Part shown: piece after piece, positions 1-5,475 of the stretch
Layout of the letters: every line of letters starts with the position of its first letter
How positions within the stretch are numbered: the stretch's first letter is position 1
Assembly: GCA_022447335.1 (NCBI GenBank)
Contig: JAKVCF010000132.1
Span: forward strand, 1 to 6,081
Direction: 5' to 3'
Origin: Planctomycetota bacterium
GTDB lineage: Bacteria > Planctomycetota > UBA1135
Length of the DNA: 6,081 nucleotides
The notes under the pieces: model-generated
Seen by the model: only the letters and a program-made list of their open reading frames with translations
Told to the model about the DNA's origin: nothing
The model's database searches: none
Translations under genes and position numbers: made by a program

Positions 1-949
1 CCTCGAGTAAGTCTTCGATGGTGACCACACCTGCAGTGCCTCCGTACTCGTCAACCACGATGGCTAGGTGTACGCGTTCACTTTGCATTTGCTCGAGCAG
101 GGCGGGCAGGCGCACCGTTTCGGGCACGCTAAGCGAGTTGCGCATGTGATGACGGACCGGTGCCTGCGCGGCAGCGGCTTCTTCTTTGACGAGGCCGAGC
201 ACATCTTTGATGTGAAAGACACCCAAGACGTGGTCCAGATCGTCCTCGTATACCGGGATACGCGTATGGCCTTCTTTTGCGGAGAGGTCAATCGCGTCAG
301 CAACCGAGGTGTCGGCGGCCACAGCGGTGATCGCTGTACGGGGAGTCATGACAGTGGCAGCGTCTGTCTCGGGGAGGTCCAGCAGACGGCCAATCATCTT
401 GAGCTCAGTCGAACCGAGTCGCTTTTCGCTTTGATGCTTGTGGGCTAAGCCGAGCAGCTGAGCCGCCCGTTGTTCGGTTCGGTTTTGGCTTTCGGTGCGC
501 CGGGATGCGCGACCCAGCATGTGACTAAAAGTGTGCCAGAGGGTCGAGGTGATGGCGTGGATGCTGAGCGGGAGAGGTGAAACGAAAAGCACCGGGGCTA
601 GCAGGCGTCCCTGGACGACTTGGGAGGGCACTCCGTCGAGGACTAAGCCACCGAACAGCACGAGGCCTACTAGGTGGAGCCAGCGAATCGTGCCGTCTTC
701 GAGTACGAGCGTGGTTGCAGCAAGTAGCGCCGCAGAGGTCACCAAGGTGGCGCGTAGCAGGCGAGCGGCCAGCATGGCTCCGTCGGGAGCGGCCAGTAAG
801 TTCTCGGAGCGTAGGCGCCAGCGCGTGGAGGGCGAGGTGAGCAGATTGGCTCGGAGTGGTGAGCACAGCAGCGCGTAGACTCCGCCGAATAAGGATGCTG
901 CGAACAGCAGCGTTGCTGGCAACAAACTAGGGAAAGGGTCGTCTTCCAA
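1..949 (-). CDS. CNNM/CorC-family membrane protein with DUF21-like region and CBS pair (3' end off window)
   Basis: The reading frame is open to the left edge and gives 316 residues; the C-terminal CorC_HlyC domain would lie outside the window. Residues about 8-135 hold four hydrophobic stretches (about 8-30, 60-82, 88-106, 115-135), matching a short or degenerate DUF21 membrane region. A charged linker (about 145-185) leads to ELKMIGRLLDLPE and the family hallmark VMTPR (200-204). The CBS pair follows: HTRIPVYED (228-236) with GVFHIKDVL in CBS1, and VVDEYGGTAGVVTIEDLLE (298-316) in CBS2, which is diagnostic of the family. Known members are linked to Mg2+/Co2+ transport or efflux, and CBS pairs bind adenine nucleotides; the substrate here is inferred only. 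The start is the TTG at 949, giving MEDDPFPSLLPATLLF just before the first membrane segment. No Shine-Dalgarno precedes it, so the TTGs at 925 or 922 or a start further upstream are possible. It is transcribed divergently from hutI. Family identity is secure, the start is not. Confidence 0.9.
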   Translation of the reverse strand, partial: MEDDPFPSLLPATLLFAASLFGGVYALLCSPLRANLLTSPSTRWRLRSENLLAAPDGAMLAARLLRATLVTSAALLAATTLVLEDGTIRWLHLVGLVLFGGLVLDGVPSQVVQGRLLAPVLFVSPLPLSIHAITSTLWHTFSHMLGRASRRTESQNRTEQRAAQLLGLAHKHQSEKRLGSTELKMIGRLLDLPETDAATVMTPRTAITAVAADTSVADAIDLSAKEGHTRIPVYEDDLDHVLGVFHIKDVLGLVKEEAAAAQAPVRHHMRNSLSVPETVRLPALLEQMQSERVHLAIVVDEYGGTAGVVTIEDLLE

Positions 950-983
950 GAATCGTCGACTTTGAGGCTGGACGAGACGCCTC

Positions 984-1012
984 GTGAAAGGCGGCCGCCC
1001 GCATCGTAGATT
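984..1012 (+). promoter_or_regulatory. Candidate sigma70-type promoter for hutI operon
   Basis: GTGAAA at 984-989 matches four of six bases of TTGACA. After a 17-bp spacer, TAGATT at 1007-1012 matches four of six bases of TATAAT, including the strongest positions T1, A2 and T6. A start about 7 bases downstream would fall near 1019-1020, leaving almost no leader before the ATG at 1023, which fits the missing Shine-Dalgarno. The match is weak and only suggestive. Confidence 0.3.
990..999. repeat. Perfect 10-bp palindrome GGCGGCCGCC in the divergent promoter region
   Basis: The sequence reads identically on both strands and lies wholly inside the spacer of the candidate hutI promoter, where a bound dimeric regulator would block polymerase. 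In GC-rich DNA such a palindrome can arise by chance, and no regulator gene is next to it, so an operator role is inference only. Confidence 0.3.
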
Positions 1013-1015
1013 GTA
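1010..1015 (-). promoter_or_regulatory. Candidate -10 hexamer TACAAT for the CNNM/CorC gene
   Basis: On the minus strand positions 1015-1010 read TACAAT, five of six bases of TATAAT. Transcription would begin near 1003, giving a leader of about 54 nt before the TTG at 949. No convincing -35 hexamer is seen 16-18 bp upstream, so the promoter would be weak, activated or of another sigma type. Confidence 0.25.
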
Positions 1016-1022
1016 TCTCGAA

Positions 1023-2270
1023 ATGAGTGACACCGCGCCCCGGCCAGAGACTGCCGAAAATCAGATTAAGCAGTCCTGTGAACTGCTTCTGCACAGCACA
1101 GCTGGGATATTGGGGACGGTTGAAGGGGCGGATGCGTTGGCTATTTCGGATGGGAAGGTGCTTTCGGCGGGTTTGGGGTCTACGCTTCGAGCCCAATACC
1201 GGGCTATCGAAGAAGTAGACGGGAAGGGTTTGCTGGGGTTGCCGGGATTTGTCGATGGCCATACTCATCCCGCCTTTGCGGTCGGTCGCGCACAGGAATT
1301 CGACTGGCGCGCAGAGGGACTGGAATATCTCGAAATCGCGGCACGCGGGGGCGGCATCCATTCCTCAGTGCGCGCGGTGCGCGAGGCCTCCGAGGAGCAG
1401 CTGACGGCGCAGGTTGCGGCTCATTTTAGACGGATGCAACGGCATGGCACGACCGCTTGCGAAGCGAAGTCGGGATATGGGCTGAGCCTCGAGGACGAGA
1501 GTAAATCGCTGCGGGCCATCCACGCTGCGGCAGATGCGACGGGTATGAGGGTGCGTGCGACTTGCTTAGCGGCACACATGGTTCCTCAGGAGTTCCAGGA
1601 AGACCCAAGTTATTATCTAGAAATACTTTGCAACGAAATTCTCCCATCTATCTGCCAACAGGGCCTTGCAGAGGCAGTAGATGTCTTCATCGAGCGGGGG
1701 GCATTCGATCTAGAAGCTGGGCGGCGCTATCTCGAGGCCGCGCAGGAGCTGGGTCTTGGGCTCAGGGTGCATGCGGATCAGTTCCACTCATTCGGCGCGG
1801 TTGAGCTTGCGGTTGAGCTGAGTGCAGAGTCGGTGGATCATCTCGAAGTATTGTCCGACTCGGGGCTCGAGGCTCTAGCGCTCAGCCGCAAGACTCACGC
1901 GGGGCTGCTTCCAGCAGTACCGCATTTTCTGCGCCAGCAGGCCAATGCTCCGGCGCGGCGCTTGCTGGCGGCCGGAGTGCCCTACTTCATCGCCACTGAC
2001 TTCAACCCGGGTTCGTGCTACACGCCGAGTCTGCCCGAGGTTGCCCATTTCGCCCGCATCCGACTGAATCTGAGCGCAGCCGAGGCGCTGCATGGTGTCA
2101 CCCACGGTGCGGCGACCAGTCTTGGCTGGGGTGAGCAGAAAGGGCGGCTTGACCCCGGTTTCGACGCCGATTTCGTGCTCTGCGAGCTGCCGGACGAGGC
2201 CCATTTCGGTTACGGGTTTGGCGAGAATCCGGTCCGTCGGGTCTTCGTCGGCGGCAAGGAACTTAGTTAG
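1023..2270 (+). CDS. hutI: Imidazolonepropionase (imidazolone-5-propionate hydrolase)
   Basis: This amidohydrolase-superfamily metalloenzyme opens the ring of 4-imidazolone-5-propanoate to give N-formimidoyl-L-glutamate, the third step of histidine degradation, in the cytoplasm. The protein is 415 residues, the usual HutI length. Visible motifs in order: PGFVDGHTHPAF with metal ligands H80 and H82, R89, the GGGI segment (109-112), CEAKSGYGL (146-154), AH at 184-185, DVFIERGAF (220-228), HADQ with ligand H250, VDHLE with H273, and ATDFNPGS with ligand D325. These match the metal and substrate residues known for Bacillus HutI, with Gln rather than Glu at 253, as in many proteobacterial enzymes. 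The ATG at 1023 is preferred because it puts the metal motif at H80/H82; a GTG at 984 would add 13 residues. There is no Shine-Dalgarno. The C-terminal region is somewhat divergent (HFGYGFGENPV). hutH and hutU are not adjacent; it is likely the first gene of the downstream unit. Confidence 0.93.
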   Translation: MSDTAPRPETAENQIKQSCELLLHSTAGILGTVEGADALAISDGKVLSAGLGSTLRAQYRAIEEVDGKGLLGLPGFVDGHTHPAFAVGRAQEFDWRAEGLEYLEIAARGGGIHSSVRAVREASEEQLTAQVAAHFRRMQRHGTTACEAKSGYGLSLEDESKSLRAIHAAADATGMRVRATCLAAHMVPQEFQEDPSYYLEILCNEILPSICQQGLAEAVDVFIERGAFDLEAGRRYLEAAQELGLGLRVHADQFHSFGAVELAVELSAESVDHLEVLSDSGLEALALSRKTHAGLLPAVPHFLRQQANAPARRLLAAGVPYFIATDFNPGSCYTPSLPEVAHFARIRLNLSAAEALHGVTHGAATSLGWGEQKGRLDPGFDADFVLCELPDEAHFGYGFGENPVRRVFVGGKELS

Positions 2271-2306
2271 ACTGTCGCGCCTCGCGTATTCGCGCGTTCT
2301 GCTGGG

Positions 2307-3497
2307 ATGTCTTCGTCTACTCCGATCGTTCTCGCTTCGGCGGTGCGCACTCCGATTGGTCGCTTCGGTGGCGGTTTGGCCAGGCTTTCAGCGCCTTCGC
2401 TGGGCGAGGCAGCGGTGCGCGGTGCCCTGATGCGAGCCGGCGTCGCCGCTGAGGATGTAGATCTCGTGGTTTTTGGGCATGCCCGGCAGGCAGGTCAGCG
2501 TCCGAACCCCGCGCGGCAAGTCCTGATTCGCACAGGTATCTCTCAGACTGCGGTTGCTTACACCACTAATATTGCCTGCGCATCAGGAATGAAGGCGGTA
2601 CAGCAGGCGGCAGATGAAGTCCGGCTTGGTCGTGCGACGATTGCAGTGGCAGGGGGCATGGAGTCCATGTCGCAGGTGCCGCACATATTGGAGCGCATGC
2701 GCGATGGTTACCGACTCGGCGACAGCAAGGTCGTCGACCTGATGTACCGCGACGGCTTCCAATGCCCTCTTGCTGACATGATCATGGGCGAGACCGCGGA
2801 GCTGCTGGCGCAAGAGCGCAACATCACCCGCGAGGACCAGGACGTATTCGCCCTGGCTTCGCAGGAAAAGGCAGCAGCTGCCATTGAAGCGGGCCACTTC
2901 TCCTCTGAGCTGGTGCCGGTTACCGTGCCTGGCCGCAAGGGCGATGTGGTGATCGAAGTTGATGAACATCCTCGTCCCGGTTCGAGCTTGGATAGGCTTA
3001 GTAAGCTTACGCCGGTTTTCGATCGAGAAAAGGGTACCGTCTCAGCGGGCAACTCCTCGGGTATCACCGATGGAGCTGCTGCGTTGGTATTGATGACCGC
3101 GGATGAAGCCGAGCGCCGCGGCGTGCAACCGCTTGCCATTCTTCTCGATACGCAAGTGGCAGGCACCGATCCCAAGCGTATGGGCCTTGGTCCGGTGCCT
3201 GCGACCGAGCAGTTGTTTGCTCGTAACGGATTGAAGATCGAAGACTTCGGCCTTTTCGAACTCAATGAGGCTTTTGCCGCACAGGTGCTTGCTTGTCAGC
3301 AGGAGCTTCCTATTCCTTCCGAGTTGCTCAACGTTAACGGCGGCTCGATTGCCCTGGGGCATCCGATCGGATGCACCGGAGCCCGTATCCTCGTCACGTT
3401 AGTGCACGAGATGCGCCGTCGCCAGGTTGACCGCGGACTCGCCACCCTGTGTGTTAGTGGCGGCCTTGGCATGACCACGGCCCTCGAACTTTGTTAG
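2307..3497 (+). CDS. Thiolase: acetyl-CoA C-acyltransferase / acetyltransferase
   Basis: A 396-residue thiolase, full length for the family. It either condenses two acetyl-CoA to acetoacetyl-CoA (biosynthetic) or cleaves 3-ketoacyl-CoA with CoA (degradative). Motifs: an N-terminal VRTPIGRFGGGL, QAGQRPNPARQ (61-71), nucleophile C91 in NIACASGMKAV, the GGMESMS signature (116-122), SAGNSSGITDGAAAL (246-260), NEAFA with N320, H352 in GHPIGCTGAR, and C382 in CVSGGLG. All catalytic residues are present. The last motif has Ser where most members have Gly (C-x-GGG), but this loop varies among thiolases. Sequence alone does not separate the short-chain acetyltransferase from a broad 3-ketoacyl-CoA thiolase; length and motifs fit the acetyl-CoA acetyltransferase-like group. 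It begins 36 bases after hutI with no spaced Shine-Dalgarno (GGG directly abuts the ATG) and ends 4 bases before the next gene. A crotonase downstream supports acyl-CoA metabolism. Confidence 0.93.
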   Translation: MSSSTPIVLASAVRTPIGRFGGGLARLSAPSLGEAAVRGALMRAGVAAEDVDLVVFGHARQAGQRPNPARQVLIRTGISQTAVAYTTNIACASGMKAVQQAADEVRLGRATIAVAGGMESMSQVPHILERMRDGYRLGDSKVVDLMYRDGFQCPLADMIMGETAELLAQERNITREDQDVFALASQEKAAAAIEAGHFSSELVPVTVPGRKGDVVIEVDEHPRPGSSLDRLSKLTPVFDREKGTVSAGNSSGITDGAAALVLMTADEAERRGVQPLAILLDTQVAGTDPKRMGLGPVPATEQLFARNGLKIEDFGLFELNEAFAAQVLACQQELPIPSELLNVNGGSIALGHPIGCTGARILVTLVHEMRRRQVDRGLATLCVSGGLGMTTALELC

Positions 3498-3501
3498 ATC
3501 C

Positions 3502-4914
3502 ATGTGCAAATTAACCCTCCTTCCTTTCCTGCTGCTCGCTGCGTGCACCGCCGAGGCGGAGCACGTTGCTAGTGACGAAAACGGTGCGAACGTAACCGAA
3601 GCCAACAACCTGCAGCCCGAAGATCCAGTTACTTCGGCGCGCGCCGTTAGTGACGAAGAGGTCGAAGCGGTCATGAAGGATGGAGGTGTAATCTCGGGCG
3701 ACCGCCCGTTGATCGCAGCTCCAGGTTCGCAGGAGCCTAAGTACGAGCCGAAGCGTGCCCCGGAGCATGGTTTCCAGGTTGGTGGCGACGTTTCGAATGA
3801 AGCGCTCGCTAACTACTACGTCGATATCACGATTGCGATCGATGGCGAAGAGGTTGGCACGATGAGTATTGCTTTGTGGCCACAGTTTGCGCCCGGAACT
3901 GTACGTAACTTCCTGCGTTACGCTGACGAAGGGTTCTATGACGGCTTGGCCTACCACCGCATCCTGCGCGAGTTTATGTGCCAGGGCGGCGACTCGAAGG
4001 GCGACGGTTCAGGCGATGGCCCGCACGGAAATATCGTCGGCGAGTTCCAGAAGCCGGGCGAAGAAGCGCGAAAGCACGCCTACGGCGTGCTTTCGATGGC
4101 CCGTAGTGGTAGCCCAAACTCAGCGAGCAGCCAGTTCTTTATCTGCTGCGCTGAGACTCCGGATGTCTGGAACCTCGACGGCGCTTACGCCAGCTTTGGC
4201 AAGCTGACCAAAGGCGTTGATGTGCTGGAAGCTATGGCGAACGTGCCAGTGGGTGGCCCACGCCGCTCGAGCCCGATGCGCAAAGTTGTCATGACCAGAG
4301 TTGAGGTCAAAGAAGGCGTGCCGCCAGTGGGCGAGAGGCCGATTGAGCGCCCGAAACCGGATCTTGGTGGTGAGCCAGAGTTCGTGACTGTGCAGCACAT
4401 TTTGGTTTCTTTTGAAGGGGCTCAGCGGAACGTCGCTAAGAAGCCGCGGACTGCTGCTGAAGCCGACGCACTGGTCAAGGACTTGATGGGTCGCATCGAG
4501 AAAGGCGAAGATTTCAACGCGTTAGTAATAGAAAATAGCGATGACAACTTTGCGCCGGACGAAGAGAGTCCGAGCATCTATCCGATGATCAACTTTGGTG
4601 TGCAACAGACCGATCGTTTGCGCGCAGAGTTTTCGTTGCAGCCGGCTGCTACTGCTATGCAGCAGGATGTTGCTGCGCGTCAGCGTGCCGGCCAGATCAC
4701 TGCTGAGGAAGCGCGCGATGAGGTCAATGCTTGGGTGCGCGAGAAGATTGCCGAGCTCGATGATAAGTTTGGTGAGCGCGCTCTTCCGCGCGACCAGATG
4801 GCGGGCGCTTTCGGTGATGTTGGCTTCAAGCTCCAGGTGGGCGAAGTCGGTTTGGCCAAGCCTGACGCCCAGAATTCCCCCTTTGGATACCACATAATCA
4901 AACGCATCAAGTAG
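3502..4914 (+). CDS. Lipoprotein with cyclophilin domain fused to a parvulin-like domain (dual PPIase)
   Basis: A 470-residue predicted exported prolyl isomerase. Residues 1-15 form a short lipoprotein signal peptide with lipobox L12-A13-A14-C15; Thr follows the Cys, so outer-membrane sorting is plausible if Lol rules apply. An acidic, probably disordered linker (16-100) precedes a cyclophilin domain (about 105-269). This domain has the catalytic Arg R153 in YHRI, FMCQGGD (158-164; F158, M159, Q161), GVLSMAR (195-201), SQFFICC (210-216) and LDGAYASFG (225-233), with Tyr in place of the CypA His126. A proline-rich linker (271-292) leads to a parvulin-like domain starting at TVQHILVSFEGA (296-307), with EKGEDFNALV (333-342), AFGDVGFKLQVGEVGLA (436-452) and FGYHIIKRI (461-469). 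A charged, helix-rich insert of about 80 residues (350-432) replaces the usual GGDLG segment. The gene begins 4 bases after the thiolase stop without a Shine-Dalgarno, suggesting translational coupling. Both domain families are clear; activity of the parvulin half is uncertain. Confidence 0.9.
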   Translation: MCKLTLLPFLLLAACTAEAEHVASDENGANVTEANNLQPEDPVTSARAVSDEEVEAVMKDGGVISGDRPLIAAPGSQEPKYEPKRAPEHGFQVGGDVSNEALANYYVDITIAIDGEEVGTMSIALWPQFAPGTVRNFLRYADEGFYDGLAYHRILREFMCQGGDSKGDGSGDGPHGNIVGEFQKPGEEARKHAYGVLSMARSGSPNSASSQFFICCAETPDVWNLDGAYASFGKLTKGVDVLEAMANVPVGGPRRSSPMRKVVMTRVEVKEGVPPVGERPIERPKPDLGGEPEFVTVQHILVSFEGAQRNVAKKPRTAAEADALVKDLMGRIEKGEDFNALVIENSDDNFAPDEESPSIYPMINFGVQQTDRLRAEFSLQPAATAMQQDVAARQRAGQITAEEARDEVNAWVREKIAELDDKFGERALPRDQMAGAFGDVGFKLQVGEVGLAKPDAQNSPFGYHIIKRIK

Positions 4915-4919
4915 AGGAA
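4915..4919 (+). promoter_or_regulatory. Ribosome binding site for the cytoplasmic cyclophilin
   Basis: AGGAA directly follows the TAG stop of the lipoprotein gene and ends 6 bases before the ATG at 4926. It fixes the start of the next gene and, because ribosomes terminating at 4914 release onto it, favours coupled translation. Confidence 0.7.
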
Positions 4920-4925
4920 CGACCG

Positions 4926-5465
4926 ATGACTGATCTTGCACAACCGCATGAGCTGACCGATGATCAGCTCGAGAACATTCTTGTCGAGCTTGAAGTGAGC
5001 GTCGGCGGCCGTTCGGCTGGCACGATGCAGCTGGAGTTCTGGCCGAAAGTCGCGCCGGCAACGGTACGTAACTTCACGCGCTACGTTTCCGAGGGCTTTT
5101 ACGATGGCAAGATCTTCCACCGAGTGATCTCCGGATTCATGATTCAGGGTGGTTGTCCGACGGGCACTGGTACGGGGTCGGGTCCTCGCGGGAATATCCC
5201 GGGGGAGTTCACTGCCGACCAGGCCTATTCGCACAAGCGCGGTGTGCTTTCGATGGCGCGCTCACAGGATCCAAACTCGGCGAGCTGTCAGTTTTTTGTC
5301 TGTCATGCCGATGCTGAGTTCCTCGATAGTCAGTACGCTGCGTTTGGTCGCCTAGTTTCAGGCGAAGATGCACTGGATGCTGTAGCTGGTGTGCAGACTG
5401 GTGGTCAGGATCGCCCGGCAGAAGAGTGCAAGATCGATTCGGCCAAGCTGATTTCTCGTATTTAG
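4926..5465 (+). CDS. Cyclophilin-type peptidyl-prolyl cis-trans isomerase, cytoplasmic
   Basis: A 179-residue single-domain cyclophilin with no signal peptide or membrane segment, so it should act in the cytoplasm as a prolyl isomerase and folding helper. Residues 1-16 are an acidic lead-in and the domain spans about 17-179. Motifs: PATVRNF (44-50), EGFYDGKIFHRV with catalytic R66, SGFMIQGG (69-76; F71, M72, Q74), TGTGSGPRGN (81-90), GVLSMAR (106-112), PNSASCQFFVC (116-126) and FLDSQYAAFG (132-141). The CypA tryptophan site is not conserved and Tyr replaces CypA His126, as is common in bacterial members. It is a clear paralogue of the cyclophilin half of the preceding lipoprotein, sharing runs such as EGFYDG, GVLSMARS and PNSAS, so the pair looks like a tandem duplication with one copy exported. 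It starts 11 bases after that gene behind a good ribosome site. Confidence 0.94.
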   Translation: MTDLAQPHELTDDQLENILVELEVSVGGRSAGTMQLEFWPKVAPATVRNFTRYVSEGFYDGKIFHRVISGFMIQGGCPTGTGTGSGPRGNIPGEFTADQAYSHKRGVLSMARSQDPNSASCQFFVCHADAEFLDSQYAAFGRLVSGEDALDAVAGVQTGGQDRPAEECKIDSAKLISRI

Positions 5466-5472
5466 GGAGAGG
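5466..5472 (+). promoter_or_regulatory. Ribosome binding site for the enoyl-CoA hydratase gene
   Basis: GGAGAGG starts one base after the cyclophilin stop codon (TAG, 5463-5465). Its GGAG core lies 6 bases from the ATG at 5476, a near-ideal spacing that supports this start. Confidence 0.7.
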
Positions 5473-5475
5473 GCT

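Larger units (their letters stand above)
950..1022. promoter_or_regulatory. Divergent intergenic region between CNNM/CorC gene and hutI operon
   Basis: This 73-bp gap separates two head-to-head genes, so at least one and probably both promoters lie in or next to it. It contains a short inverted repeat (ACGAG at 972-976 and CTCGT at 981-985 around a 4-nt loop), a perfect 10-bp palindrome at 990-999, and AT-richer sequence at 1005-1017 with -10-like hexamers on both strands. No Shine-Dalgarno sequence is visible before the hutI ATG at 1023. Confidence 0.6.

Noticed and set aside
68..448. Plus-strand open frame of 126 codons opposite the CNNM/CorC gene
   Set aside because: The minus strand encodes the diagnostic VMTPR and VVDEYGG...VTIEDLLE motifs here; the plus-strand translation has no family features.
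984..1022. Upstream GTG start for hutI adding 13 residues
   Set aside because: A partial ribosome-site-like GGACGAG precedes it, but the added residues are basic and family-atypical, and the ATG at 1023 puts the metal ligands at H80/H82 as in characterised HutI.
2283..2294. CGCG-TATT-CGCG hairpin in the gap between hutI and the thiolase, considered as a terminator or processing site
   Set aside because: The stem is only 4 bp with no following U-tract and cannot be extended, so it is expected by chance in GC-rich sequence.
2708..3265. Long open frame (185 codons) on the minus strand inside the thiolase gene
   Set aside because: It lies entirely antisense to a thiolase with all catalytic motifs and its translation is low-complexity, Ser/Arg-rich and resembles no family.
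3438..3470. Ser in the thiolase CVSGGLG motif as a sign of lost activity
   Set aside because: The catalytic Cys, His and Asn are all present, and the residues after this Cys vary among active thiolases (E. coli FadA also departs from GGG).
4680..5234. Long open frame (184 codons) on the minus strand across the lipoprotein-cyclophilin junction
   Set aside because: It is a shadow of two well-supported plus-strand genes, is rich in Arg and Ser, and has no recognisable domain or ribosome site.
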